Shown piece by piece: positions 8,912-17,857 of a stretch of DNA of 64,000 nucleotides. Origin of the DNA: Henriciella pelagia (GTDB lineage: Bacteria > Pseudomonadota > Alphaproteobacteria > Caulobacterales > Hyphomonadaceae); the NCBI RefSeq assembly GCF_002088945.1, contig NZ_NCSU01000006.1, forward strand, positions 124,001 through 188,000, given 5' to 3'. Made by a program: the position numbers and the translations under genes. Under the pieces are notes generated by a model. The model worked only from the letters and a program-made list of their open reading frames with translations, was not told where the DNA came from and made no database searches. The stretch's first letter is position 1. Each line of letters opens with the position of its first letter.

Positions 8912-9811
8912 ATGTCAGCCCCGACCGCCCGTGAAAAACCCGCTTCCTTTCAGGACCTGATCCTGCGCCTGCAGGCCTATTGGGCCGCGCAGGGCTGCGC
9001 GATCCTGCAGCCTTATGACATGGAAGTGGGCGCCGGCACGTTGCATCCGGCGACGGTCCTCCGCGCCCTCGGGCCCAAGGACTGGCGCGCCGCCTATGTG
9101 CAGCCGTCCCGCCGCCCGGCCGATGGCCGCTATGGCGAGAATCCGAACCGGCTCGGCCATTACTACCAGTATCAAGTCATCCTGAAGCCGAACCCGGCAA
9201 ACCTACAGGACCTTTATCTCAACTCGCTTTACGAGATCGGTATCGACCCGATGGTGCACGATATCCGCTTCGTCGAAGATGACTGGGAGAACCCGACCGT
9301 CGGCGCCTGGGGCCTCGGCTGGGAAGTCTGGTGCGACGGGATGGAAGTCAGCCAGTACACTTATTTCCAGCAGGTCGGCGGCCTCGACGTGTTCCCGGTC
9401 TCGGGCGAGCTGACCTACGGCCTCGAACGCCTCGCCATGTATGTGTTCGGCGTCGACAATGTCTACGATCTGCCGTTCAACGACCCGGCCTCTGCCGTGC
9501 CGCTCTCCTATGGCGACGTCTTCCTGCAGAATGAGCGCGAACAATCGGCCTTCAACTTCGAACTCGCCGATGTTGAGATGCTGCAGACCTGGTTCACCGG
9601 TTGCGAGAGCCAATCAAAGGCCCTGCGCGAAGCCGGAAAGCCGCTGCCAGCCTATGACTATGCGCTGAAAGCCTCCCACGTCTTCAATCTGATCGATGCG
9701 CGCGGCGCGATTTCGCCGACAGAGCGCCAGGCCTTCATCGCCCGCGTCCGCGATCTTGCCCGCGGCGCCGCAGAGCTCTGGGCCAAGCAGGAAGAGGAGC
9801 GGGCGGCCTGA
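8912..9811 (+). CDS. glyQ: Glycyl-tRNA synthetase, alpha subunit
   Basis: The alpha chain of the bacterial alpha2beta2 GlyRS, 299 residues (E. coli 303). It carries the class II catalytic core: [33 protein letters not shown] (ATP and glycine site), QYQVILKP and [19 protein letters not shown]. It charges tRNA-Gly together with GlyS, encoded 1 kb downstream. Unusually, two lipoprotein genes lie between the pair. The stop overlaps the first of them (TGATG), implying one transcript. Confidence 0.98.
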   Translation: MSAPTAREKPASFQDLILRLQAYWAAQGCAILQPYDMEVGAGTLHPATVLRALGPKDWRAAYVQPSRRPADGRYGENPNRLGHYYQYQVILKPNPANLQDLYLNSLYEIGIDPMVHDIRFVEDDWENPTVGAWGLGWEVWCDGMEVSQYTYFQQVGGLDVFPVSGELTYGLERLAMYVFGVDNVYDLPFNDPASAVPLSYGDVFLQNEREQSAFNFELADVEMLQTWFTGCESQSKALREAGKPLPAYDYALKASHVFNLIDARGAISPTERQAFIARVRDLARGAAELWAKQEEERAA

Positions 9812-10284
9812 TGCTTCGCGCGTTCCCGTTTGTGGTTCTGCTGGCGCTCACCGCCTGTGGCGGCGACCCCGCTTCGGACGGCGAGACCGCGCCATCGACG
9901 ACCGTTCCGGCCCCGGTCATCGGCGCGGACATGGAACTGCCCGTCGAAGACCCATTCTGCACCTTCACGGCAGAAGGCGGCGCACCCGAAGGCGGCTATG
10001 TCTTCGTCACCAGCATGGGCGAGAGCGTCTATCACGGCTATGCCAGGCTCGATGGCGAGACCACCCGGCTCACCGAAGTGGAGGCCGGCTTTGGCGCGGG
10101 CATCGAAACGCGCCGCTATGTGACGGATGATGAGAGCGTCGAGCTGGAAGTGATCCTGCTGGAGGCGGGCGAGTCCGAAGAGGCTGTCTCCTATACCGGA
10201 TCCGTGCGCTCAATCTTCCCGGTCGAGGGGGATGCGGTGAAATTTGAAGGCCGCTGTGCCTATGCCGGAGACGCCCATGAATAG
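9811..10284 (+). CDS. Small lipoprotein, first of a tandem pair between glyQ and glyS
   Basis: A 157-residue protein with signal peptide [18 protein letters not shown], lipobox LTAC. After an Ala/Pro/Thr-rich linker there is a compact domain rich in Glu and Gly, with cysteines at CTFTAEGG and GRCAYAG that could pair. It shares a loose C-terminal pattern with the next lipoprotein (SVRSIFPVEGDAVKFEGRC versus TMAIIEPVE...GVKGSC), so the two look like diverged paralogues. The start shares a base with the glyQ stop. Function unknown. Confidence 0.75.
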   Translation: MLRAFPFVVLLALTACGGDPASDGETAPSTTVPAPVIGADMELPVEDPFCTFTAEGGAPEGGYVFVTSMGESVYHGYARLDGETTRLTEVEAGFGAGIETRRYVTDDESVELEVILLEAGESEEAVSYTGSVRSIFPVEGDAVKFEGRCAYAGDAHE

Positions 10285-10801
10285 ATATATCTTCGCATTG
10301 CTGGCCGGGGTCATGGTCTCCGCCTGCGCCGAGCGGGCGAGCGAACCTGCCGGGGCGCCGCAATACAATACCAGCATCGACGATCCGGCCCCGCCGGCTG
10401 AGGATGTCGCAGAGACAGACCCGCAGGCGCTCGCCATCGGCATGATGCATGAGCCGGACACAGCCGCCTATTGCACGCTGATGCAGGCTGCCCATGAGTT
10501 CGTCTATGACGACCCGGACACCTGGCGCTTCGTCTTCCTGAGCGAAGCCGAAGGCGAGGCCCCGCCGGCGCGAATCAGGATCAATGACGAGGTGCTGGCC
10601 TTCAGTGAAGAGAGAAAGACCGAGGACGCCGAAGGGGTCGAGACCTGGCGATACCGGTCCGAGGACCGCGGCATTCTGGTCGAACTGCAACTGAAACCGG
10701 TCGATGGCGGTGTCGAACATACCGACTATGAAGGCACGATGGCCATCATCGAACCGGTCGAAACTGAGAAAATGGGCGTAAAAGGCAGTTGCGGCGTCTG
10801 A
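10277..10801 (+). CDS. Small lipoprotein, second of the tandem pair
   Basis: A 174-residue protein starting MNRYIFALLAGVMVSACAE with lipobox VSAC. The ATG at 10277 overlaps the previous stop by 8 bases; upstream in-frame codons would not give a signal peptide. The mature part keeps two cysteines (YCTLMQAA and GSCGV at the end) in positions like the preceding lipoprotein. It ends 48 bases before glyS. Role unknown; its placement between two essential synthetase genes is likely a chance insertion that kept the operon intact. Confidence 0.75.
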   Translation: MNRYIFALLAGVMVSACAERASEPAGAPQYNTSIDDPAPPAEDVAETDPQALAIGMMHEPDTAAYCTLMQAAHEFVYDDPDTWRFVFLSEAEGEAPPARIRINDEVLAFSEERKTEDAEGVETWRYRSEDRGILVELQLKPVDGGVEHTDYEGTMAIIEPVETEKMGVKGSCGV

Positions 10802-10849
10802 CCGCCTGCGGCATCACGCGGACACGAAACACAGGACGATTTCCACGTC

Positions 10850-13372
10850 ATGGCTGAACTTCTCCTCGAACTCTTTTCGGAAGAGATTCCGGCACGCATG
10901 CAGGCAAAGGCCGAAAGCGATCTGCGCGACGCGCTGACCAGGGGCCTGACCGAAGCCGGCGTTGAGTTCGGTGAAGTGACGGCCCTGTCCGGCCCGCGCC
11001 GCCTCGCCATTGCAATTGACGGTCTGCCAGAGAAATCGGCTGATGTCAGCGAAGAGAAAAAAGGCCCAAAGGTCGGCGCGCCGGAACAGGCAGTGCAGGG
11101 CTTCCTGCGCGGGGCAGGCCTTACCTCGATCGATCAGGCCGAAGTGCGGAGCGACCCGAAAAAGGGCGACTTCTACGTCGCCGTGCGCGAAATTCCGGGT
11201 CGTCCGCTGGAAGACATCATTGCAGAACTCGTGCCGCAGATCGTGCGCGGATTCCACTGGCCGAAATCCATGCGCTGGGGACGCGGAGAGCTGCGCTGGG
11301 TGCGCCCGCTCCAGAGAATTGTCTGCGTTTTCAACGGCAAGACCGTCGAGTTCGAGATTGATGGCCTCAAATCCGGCAATGAAACCGAAGGCCACCGCGT
11401 CCAGGGGCGCGGTCCGTTCACTGTCTCGTCCCTGGACGAGTACCGCACAAAGCTGCAGCAGGAAGGCTCTGTCGTGCTGTCGCGCGAAGACCGCCGCCTG
11501 CTGATTGAGGAACAGGCCCACAAGGTCTGCGCCGAGGCTGGCCTGGAACTGGTCGAAGACAAGGGCCTGCTCGAAGAAGTGACCGGTCTTGCTGAATGGC
11601 CGGTGGTCATCCTTGGCGACATGGACCCTGCTTTCCTCGACCTGCCGGGCGAGGTCATCCAGCTCTCCATGCGCACGCACCAGAAATATTTCGCCGTGCG
11701 CGACCCGAAAACCGGAAATCTCGCGCCTCATTTCGTTGTGGTGGCCAATATCGAAGCAAAGGATGGCGGCAAGGCCATCGCGGCGGGCAATCGCAAGGTG
11801 CTGTCGGCGCGTCTCGATGATGCGCGCTTCTTCTGGGACAATGACCGCAATACGCCGCTCGAAAAGATGGCCGGGAAACTCTCGACGATCGACTTCAAGA
11901 AAGAGCTGGGCACCATTGCCGACAAGGTGGAGCGCGTCGCAGCCCTCGCGCGCGAACTCGCCCCGAAAGTCGGCGCGGATCCGGACCTTGCGGAAAAAGC
12001 CGCCAGGCTGGCCAAGGCGGACCTCGTCTCCGAAATGGTGTTCGAATTCCCTGAACTTCAGGGCGTGATGGGCCGGTATTATGCGCTGGAAGCCGGTAAA
12101 CGCGCCGGCGTCATACCGGACGCAAAGCGATCCGGGACCCAGTCAGCAGCAGAAGAGTCTGGGGCCCGGACAAGCTCTGACGAGCTTTCCGGGATGACGG
12201 GATTTGTGGACAGGCTTGATGAAGCCAGCGTGCGCGCCATCGCCGACGCCATCGCGATGCACTACAAGCCGCAAGGCCCGTCAGACGAGGTGCCGACAGA
12301 GCCTGTCAGCATCGCCGTCGCCCTCGCCGACAAGCTCGACACACTGGTCGGCTTCTGGGCCATCGACGAAAAACCCACCGGATCGAAAGACCCGTTCGCG
12401 CTGCGCCGCGCGGCACTGGGCGTCGTGCGGATCATTCTGGAGAATGAGGTTCGGCTGAATCTTCAGGATGATATCTTGAAGACATTCAACATCCTGATAT
12501 CGATTCCTTTTGCTGACTATATTTCATCGAGGTCGTCCGAAACGGCGCTTTCTGATGTCGAGCACCTCATCAGAAGACACGAGTTTAAGTTCAAACTTGT
12601 CCATGATTTCTTGTCGAATGAGAACGGTCAGTTTGACGTAATGGAACTTGCTAAAGCAGTGCATCTTTCTGACGTCCCTCAAAACTATGATTACGTCCGT
12701 CAGTTGCCGATAGATATATCTGCTGCAAATCACCCAGATGAAGCATGGGCTTTTATACACCGAAATCACCCAGGTGAACCTAAGAAGTACTTTCTTGAGG
12801 ATAATGAGGGAGCCCAATTAAATTTGGCAGGGAGAACAGAGGTTCAAAGAACTGACCTCCTCGCCTTCTTCGCTGACCGCCTCAAACAATACCTCCGCGA
12901 CGCCGGCGCGCGTTATGACCTTATTGATGCGGTCTTTGCGCTTGGCGAGGATGATCTCGTCCTCATCGTAAAGCGGGTCGAGGCGCTCGGCGCGTTCCTT
13001 GAGACCGAAGACGGCGCAAACCTTCAGGCGGGCTACAAACGCGCGGTCAACATTCTCAGGGCGGAAGAGAAAAAAGACGGCGCAGAATTTGCAGGCACGC
13101 CCGACACATCACTGTTCGAACAGGACGAGGAGAAGGCCCTGTACGCTGCCATCGAAGCATCTTCGGCAGAGGCCGATGCGGCCCTGAAGGCCGAGGACTT
13201 TGAGAGGGCCATGGCGGCGCTCGCGGCCCTGCGTGCGCCCGTCGATGCCTTCTTCGAACATATTCAGGTGAATGCCGAGAAACCAGAACTGAGGCAAAAC
13301 CGCCTATTGATTCTGAATTCCATTCGTGACGCTTTGCAACGCGTCGCGGATTTTTCCAAACTGGCGGCATAA
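10850..13372 (+). CDS. glyS: Glycyl-tRNA synthetase, beta subunit, with two in-frame insertions
   Basis: GlyS is the tRNA-binding chain of GlyRS. Typical parts are present: the N-terminal ELLLELFSEEIPARMQ, RTHQKYFAVRD, GRYYALEAG, HYKPQGPSDEVPT, SKDPFALRRAALGVVRII, then DLLAFFADRLKQYLRDAGARYD and a C-terminal anticodon-binding region. The chain is 840 residues against about 690 in most bacteria. The excess maps to two places: about residues 421-451, encoded by a palindromic repeat element at 12110-12201, and about residues 531-667, where an AT-rich stretch replaces the usual short linker of about 35 residues. Both keep frame and all flanking motifs are intact, so the protein is probably functional. 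Confidence 0.95.
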   Translation: MAELLLELFSEEIPARMQAKAESDLRDALTRGLTEAGVEFGEVTALSGPRRLAIAIDGLPEKSADVSEEKKGPKVGAPEQAVQGFLRGAGLTSIDQAEVRSDPKKGDFYVAVREIPGRPLEDIIAELVPQIVRGFHWPKSMRWGRGELRWVRPLQRIVCVFNGKTVEFEIDGLKSGNETEGHRVQGRGPFTVSSLDEYRTKLQQEGSVVLSREDRRLLIEEQAHKVCAEAGLELVEDKGLLEEVTGLAEWPVVILGDMDPAFLDLPGEVIQLSMRTHQKYFAVRDPKTGNLAPHFVVVANIEAKDGGKAIAAGNRKVLSARLDDARFFWDNDRNTPLEKMAGKLSTIDFKKELGTIADKVERVAALARELAPKVGADPDLAEKAARLAKADLVSEMVFEFPELQGVMGRYYALEAGKRAGVIPDAKRSGTQSAAEESGARTSSDELSGMTGFVDRLDEASVRAIADAIAMHYKPQGPSDEVPTEPVSIAVALADKLDTLVGFWAIDEKPTGSKDPFALRRAALGVVRIILENEVRLNLQDDILKTFNILISIPFADYISSRSSETALSDVEHLIRRHEFKFKLVHDFLSNENGQFDVMELAKAVHLSDVPQNYDYVRQLPIDISAANHPDEAWAFIHRNHPGEPKKYFLEDNEGAQLNLAGRTEVQRTDLLAFFADRLKQYLRDAGARYDLIDAVFALGEDDLVLIVKRVEALGAFLETEDGANLQAGYKRAVNILRAEEKKDGAEFAGTPDTSLFEQDEEKALYAAIEASSAEADAALKAEDFERAMAALAALRAPVDAFFEHIQVNAEKPELRQNRLLILNSIRDALQRVADFSKLAA
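12110..12201. repeat. Palindromic repeat element read in frame inside glyS
   Basis: The ends form an inverted repeat: GTCATACCGG at 12110 pairs with CCGGGATGAC at 12189-12198 (one mismatch). Inside, TCCGGGACCCAG at about 12131-12142 is nearly the complement of CTGGGGCCCGGA at about 12159-12170. The GTCATCCCGG...CCGGGATGAC termini and GATCCGGGACCCAG core are typical of intergenic alphaproteobacterial palindromes, but here the element is translated as about 30 residues of GlyS (starting VIPDAKRSG). Confidence 0.75.
12440..12850 (+). other. AT-rich in-frame insertion within glyS
   Basis: Hand counts give 25 G+C of 60 at 12601-12660 and 24 of 60 at 12781-12840, against 40 of 60 in the flanking line 12361-12420. 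The encoded stretch (FNILISIPFADYISS ... EDNEGAQLNLAGR) sits between the family motifs LGVVRII and DLLAFFADRL. No intein block, no stop codon and no recombinase-like motif was seen. It contains a 16-base near-direct repeat at 12727-12742 and 12763-12778. Boundaries are approximate. Confidence 0.7.
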
Positions 13373-13390
13373 TATTGCGGGAGGGGACAC

Positions 13391-13798
13391 ATGCTGATCA
13401 TCCCGCTCCTGTTCGGCCTTCTGGCCTTGTGGATGTGGAGCCTAGCCAAGATGCCTTCGAAGCAGGCACGGGACATATTTGACGCGCACGGACCGGCACC
13501 TTCGGAAGTGTCTGATCGTGACCGCGCCTTCGTGCTTGCCTTGCATCGGCGTTTCGGAACGAATGATTTCATGCTGAAGGCTATTCAGAATCGCCCGCTG
13601 GACCCGGAAATCACGGAAGAATTTGGCTTGAAACCTGCATGCCTGGACGACCGGACAGAGCTGGGGGTCCGTTTGCCGCAACTGAAACTTCTGGTGTCTT
13701 TCGAACCCGGGCGCTATCGCCTAACAAACGACGCTGCGCGACTGGCCGAAAGCCTCGCCCAAGAGAAATTGAGTCTGGAGAATACAAATCATGGCTGA
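13391..13798 (+). CDS. Small membrane-anchored protein of unknown function
   Basis: A 135-residue protein with one N-terminal membrane helix (MLIIPLLFGLLALWMWSLA) and a cytosolic-looking domain. A good ribosome site (GGGAGGGG) precedes the ATG. It follows glyS by 18 bases and overlaps the start of ppdK by 8 bases, so it sits inside a likely glyQ-glyS-ppdK transcript. I do not recognise the family. The absence of a charged N-terminal start makes a cleaved signal less likely than an anchor. Confidence 0.72.
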   Translation: MLIIPLLFGLLALWMWSLAKMPSKQARDIFDAHGPAPSEVSDRDRAFVLALHRRFGTNDFMLKAIQNRPLDPEITEEFGLKPACLDDRTELGVRLPQLKLLVSFEPGRYRLTNDAARLAESLAQEKLSLENTNHG

Positions 13799-16484
13799 CA
13801 GTGCTGAAACGATGACCAGGGATCAATGGGTCTATTCCTTCGGTGGTGGCACGGCCGATGGCGACACCACGATGAAGAATCTCCTCGGCGGCAAGGGCGC
13901 CAACCTCGCCGAAATGGCGCGCCTCGGTCTTCCGGTCCCTCCGGGCTTCACACTCACAACAGCTGTCTGTACCGCCTATTACGATCTTGGCGAAAAATAC
14001 CCGGCCGGTCTGGAAGCGCAGGTCGATGCCGCGCTGAAGGCCGTCGAAGCCGAAACCGGCAAGGTGTTCGGTGATCCGGAAAACCCGCTGCTCGTCTCCG
14101 TGCGGTCAGGGGCCCGCGCCTCCATGCCGGGCATGATGGACACGGTTCTCAATCTTGGCCTCTCCGAAGTGACGGTGAAGGGCCTCGCCCAGAAGGCTGG
14201 CGAGCGGTTCGCCTATGATTCGTATCGCCGCTTCATCCAGATGTACTGCAATGTCGTCCTCGGCCTGAAGCACGACACGTTCGAACACATCCTCGACGAC
14301 TATAAAGAGCGCCAGGATTACAGCCTCGACACCGAAATGACGGCCGATGACTGGAAAGAGATCATCTCCCAGTACAAGGCGGCCGTCGAGAAACAGCTCG
14401 GCAAGCCATTCCCGGACGATCCGAAGGAACAGCTCTGGGGCGCGATCGGCGCCGTGTTCGGCTCCTGGATGAATGACCGCGCGATCCTCTATCGCAAGCT
14501 CAACGACATCCCGGCCGCCTGGGGCACGGCGGTCAACGTCCAGTCCATGGTGTTCGGCAATATGGGCGACACCTCGGCAACCGGTGTTGCCTTCACGCGT
14601 GACCCGTCGACTGGCGAGAAGACCTTCTATGGCGAGTTTCTGATCAATGCGCAGGGCGAGGACGTTGTGGCCGGCATCCGCACGCCAGCGCCGATCTCAC
14701 GCTCACGCGCCGATGCGCTGTCATCCGACGAAGCCCCGCTCGAAGAGGCCATGCCGGCCGTCTATGAGGAACTGGTCGCTGTCGCGAACAAGCTCGAAAG
14801 CCACTATCGCGACATGCAGGACATCGAGTTTACGGTCGAGGACAACAAGCTCTACATGCTGCAGACGCGCAGCGGCAAACGCACCGCTGCCGCCGCCCTC
14901 AAGATCGCTGTCGACATGGCACAGGAAGGCCTGATCAGTGAGGAAGAGGCCGTGCTTCGCCTGATGCCAAACCAGCTCGACCAGCTGCTGCACCCGACCA
15001 TTGCCCCAGATGCGAAACGCGACGTGATCGTGAAAGGCCTGCCGGCCAGCCCTGGCGCGGCTGTCGGCAAGGTCGTCTTTGATTCCGATGAAGCAGCGGC
15101 GCTCGCAGAAAAGGGTGAAGACGTCATCCTGATGCGCGTCGAAACCAGCCCGGAAGACATTCACGGCATGCATGCAGCCCGCGCCATCGTCACCTCGCGC
15201 GGCGGCATGACCTCGCATGCGGCTGTGGTCGCTCGCGGCATGGGCCGGCCTTGCGTCTGCGGTGCCGGCGGCCTGCAGATCGATCCGGCAAACGGCATTT
15301 TCCGCTCCGGCGGCCGTGAGTTCAAGAAGGGCGATCTCGTCACCATTGATGGCGCGGAAGGCGAAGTCCTTCTCGGCGCGATCGATATGGTGAAGCCGGA
15401 CCTTTCGGGTGATTTCGGCAAGCTGATGGAGTGGGCAGACCGCGCCCGCAAACTGAAAGTGCGCACCAATGCCGAGACCCCGCATGATGTCGAAACTGCC
15501 AAGCAGTTCGGCGCGGAAGGCATCGGCCTCTGCCGTACCGAACATATGTTCTTTGACGCTGACCGCATCCCGGTCGTGCGTTCGATGATCCTCGCCGGCG
15601 ACAAGAAGGGCCGTGAGGCGGCGCTTTCGAAACTGCTACCGATGCAGCGTGCAGACTTCGCGGAAATCTTCCGCATCATGGAAGACCGCCCCTGCACCAT
15701 CCGCCTGCTTGACCCGCCGCTGCACGAATTCCTGCCGCATTCAGAAGCTGAAATGGCGGAAGTCGCCGCGTCTGCCGGTGTCGATGTTGCCGTCCTGAAG
15801 CGTCAGGCCGACGATCTGCACGAGAGCAATCCGATGCTCGGCCATCGTGGCTGCCGCCTCGGGATCACCTATCCGGAAATCTACGAGATGCAGGCCCGCG
15901 CCATCTTTGAGGCGGCGGTGCAGATTGCCAGGGAAACCGGATATAGCCCCGTCCCTGAAGTGATGATCCCGCTCGCGGCAACCCGCAAGGAGATCGATAT
16001 CCTGAAGGAGCGGATCGACGCGACGGCCAAGGCAGTCTTTGAGGAGACCGGCACGACGCTGGAATACCTCGTCGGCACCATGATCGAGCTGCCGCGCGCA
16101 GCCCTGCAGGCTGGCCAGATTGCAGAATCGGCAGCCTTCTTCTCATTCGGTACGAACGACCTCACGCAGACAACGCTCGGCATTTCGCGCGATGACGCGG
16201 CCCGCTTCCTCAAATCCTATGAGGAGCAGGGCATCTATGAGAAGGACCCGTTCGTGACACTGGACCAGGATGGCGTCGGCGAGCTGGTGAAGATCGCAGC
16301 GGAGCGTGGTCGCAAGACCCGGCCCGAGATCAAGCTCGGCATTTGCGGCGAACATGGCGGTGACCCGGCATCGGTGATCTTCTGTCACCATCTGGGACTG
16401 GATTATGTGTCCTGCTCGCCTTACCGGGTGCCCATCGCCAGACTCGCAGCGGCACATGCTGCGTTGCAGCAAAACGAGGCCTGA
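13791..16484 (+). CDS. ppdK: Pyruvate, phosphate dikinase
   Basis: PPDK interconverts pyruvate, ATP and Pi with PEP, AMP and PPi. The 897-residue length is normal. The N-terminal ATP-grasp domain shows YSFGGG, LLGGKGANLAEM and SVRSGARASMPGMMDTVLN; the phosphohistidine domain has GGMTSHAAVVARGMG with the catalytic His at about residue 476; the C-terminal PEP/pyruvate barrel has GLCRTEHMFF, LGHRGCRLGI, SFGTNDLTQ and GICGEHGGDP with the catalytic Cys. All key motifs look intact. It probably feeds gluconeogenesis or PPi-dependent carbon flux. It starts inside the preceding small gene. Confidence 0.98.
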   Translation: MADSAETMTRDQWVYSFGGGTADGDTTMKNLLGGKGANLAEMARLGLPVPPGFTLTTAVCTAYYDLGEKYPAGLEAQVDAALKAVEAETGKVFGDPENPLLVSVRSGARASMPGMMDTVLNLGLSEVTVKGLAQKAGERFAYDSYRRFIQMYCNVVLGLKHDTFEHILDDYKERQDYSLDTEMTADDWKEIISQYKAAVEKQLGKPFPDDPKEQLWGAIGAVFGSWMNDRAILYRKLNDIPAAWGTAVNVQSMVFGNMGDTSATGVAFTRDPSTGEKTFYGEFLINAQGEDVVAGIRTPAPISRSRADALSSDEAPLEEAMPAVYEELVAVANKLESHYRDMQDIEFTVEDNKLYMLQTRSGKRTAAAALKIAVDMAQEGLISEEEAVLRLMPNQLDQLLHPTIAPDAKRDVIVKGLPASPGAAVGKVVFDSDEAAALAEKGEDVILMRVETSPEDIHGMHAARAIVTSRGGMTSHAAVVARGMGRPCVCGAGGLQIDPANGIFRSGGREFKKGDLVTIDGAEGEVLLGAIDMVKPDLSGDFGKLMEWADRARKLKVRTNAETPHDVETAKQFGAEGIGLCRTEHMFFDADRIPVVRSMILAGDKKGREAALSKLLPMQRADFAEIFRIMEDRPCTIRLLDPPLHEFLPHSEAEMAEVAASAGVDVAVLKRQADDLHESNPMLGHRGCRLGITYPEIYEMQARAIFEAAVQIARETGYSPVPEVMIPLAATRKEIDILKERIDATAKAVFEETGTTLEYLVGTMIELPRAALQAGQIAESAAFFSFGTNDLTQTTLGISRDDAARFLKSYEEQGIYEKDPFVTLDQDGVGELVKIAAERGRKTRPEIKLGICGEHGGDPASVIFCHHLGLDYVSCSPYRVPIARLAAAHAALQQNEA

Positions 16485-16849
16485 AACGGGTCAGATTCTG
16501 CCCGATTGGGCACCTCAGACCCGGCTTCCTGACCGATGGAACCGTTGTATTTCAGCAACACTGCGTTTCGATGCCGAAACGAGGTGGGTGTTAACTATGC
16601 CCCGTGAGGTGTTGAAATGGCAGGACTTTTTGCCCTCAGTCCTGAGCGGTAAAACGCAGGCCGGTGCGCATGGGTTCCGAGGCTCACAGAAATGTAAGTC
16701 AGCGAAGCAGCGATTTGATTGCTATGTGCCGCTCGAGTTCAATATTTAGTCCAAACGAAAAGCCGGAAACATCAGGGAATGGGCAGCAGGGCCGGTTTGG
16801 CCTGATTACTGCTTGGATGGCTTAAACCGGCAATCAGAGGGGACAGGTG
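16485..16849. other. Intergenic region with two inverted repeats
   Basis: This 365-base gap after ppdK holds no convincing gene. It contains a 7-base inverted repeat CGTTTCG-ATGC-CGAAACG at 16564-16581, without a following T run, and an 8-base one, GCCGGTTT at 16791-16798 with AAACCGGC at 16824-16831. The second ends 5 bases before the ribosome site of the next gene, so it could affect its translation or be an operator. The 16.58-16.75 kb part is less GC-rich than the genes and probably holds the promoter of the hydrolase gene. Confidence 0.5.
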
Positions 16850-17845
16850 ATGTCACTCAGAACGGCAAAACAGAGCCCGCGAATTTTCGCGGATACCTCC
16901 CTCCGCGGCAAAATTGGCCGCTGGTGGCTGGCCAAGAGCGATGCCGAGCAGCGGACCTTCGTGACGCGCTCAGCGCTCGTCTCAACCTTTGCGGCTGGCC
17001 TGGTTGTCGCCCTGCCGATGATTTCCTCGATCAATGTGCAGAAGCAGGCCGAGGCCGAGTATCGCGCCCAGACAGAACGCTTTGCAGCCGTGCAGGATGC
17101 CGGCGAAGCGGTCCGCGCAGATCCGAAGGCTCCAGAACTGATGCGCCATGAATGGCTGCGCAATGTCGAATTCTCGCTGGAGCGTAATCCTGAACAGGCG
17201 CTCAGCCGTTATGGCGGGCTGGAGCGTGACTCCGCCGTTCTCGCCGGCATGAAGAGCTTCGACCCGGTTCACCTCGACAAGGCCGAGGATATGAGCCGCC
17301 AGATGAAGTGTCTCGCCGAAGCCGTCTATTATGAGGCCCGCAGCGAATCGACCGCCGGCCAGCTTGCTGTCGCTGAAGTCATCATGAACCGCGTCAAGGA
17401 TCACCGCTATCCGAACACGGCGTGCGATGTGGTCTATCAGGGCGCCACGCGCACGACGGGCTGTCAGTTCACTTTCACCTGTGACGGTGCGCTGGAGCGC
17501 AAGCCGCGCGGATCGAAATGGGAAGCTGCCAAGGCCATTGCGGCCCACATCTATCTCAACCTGGATGAAAAGCGCACGGCTGGCGCAACGCACTATCACG
17601 CGACCTACGTCAATCCGGTCTGGAATTCCGGCCTGATCAAGACCTCGAAGATCGGCACGCACATCTTTTACCGCTTCCCGCGGGGAGCAGAGTGGGCAAG
17701 TGCCCGAGCTGCCCAGCAGGCCCGCTTCGACCGTGAAGCAAGCGGCATTGAGGGGGGCGACTCGTCCATCATGACAATCACGGGCGAATCGAGCACTGAA
17801 GATCTCAACGCCAAGTCATTGAGCGTCCTCAGCCCCGCGCCATAA
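16850..17845 (+). CDS. SleB-type cell wall hydrolase, membrane-anchored
   Basis: A 331-residue protein with one N-terminal membrane segment (about residues 43-60, SALVSTFAAGLVVALP) and a C-terminal Hydrolase_2/SleB domain: CLAEAVYYEARSES with the expected Glu, GQLAVAEVIMNRV, YPNTACDVVYQG, CQFTFTCDG and THYHATYVNPVW. The family contains spore-cortex lytic enzymes and, in proteobacteria, peptidoglycan hydrolases of cell wall remodelling. The ATG at 16850 follows AGAGGGGAC; a GTG one codon earlier is less likely. The inverted repeat just upstream may regulate it. Periplasmic action is inferred from the anchor. Confidence 0.85.
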   Translation: MSLRTAKQSPRIFADTSLRGKIGRWWLAKSDAEQRTFVTRSALVSTFAAGLVVALPMISSINVQKQAEAEYRAQTERFAAVQDAGEAVRADPKAPELMRHEWLRNVEFSLERNPEQALSRYGGLERDSAVLAGMKSFDPVHLDKAEDMSRQMKCLAEAVYYEARSESTAGQLAVAEVIMNRVKDHRYPNTACDVVYQGATRTTGCQFTFTCDGALERKPRGSKWEAAKAIAAHIYLNLDEKRTAGATHYHATYVNPVWNSGLIKTSKIGTHIFYRFPRGAEWASARAAQQARFDREASGIEGGDSSIMTITGESSTEDLNAKSLSVLSPAP

Positions 17846-17857
17846 GGATCGATTTGT

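Noticed and set aside
12440-12850. Intein in GlyS
   Set aside because: The insertion lacks an N-terminal Cys/Ser block, the TxxH block and a C-terminal HN followed by Cys/Ser/Thr.
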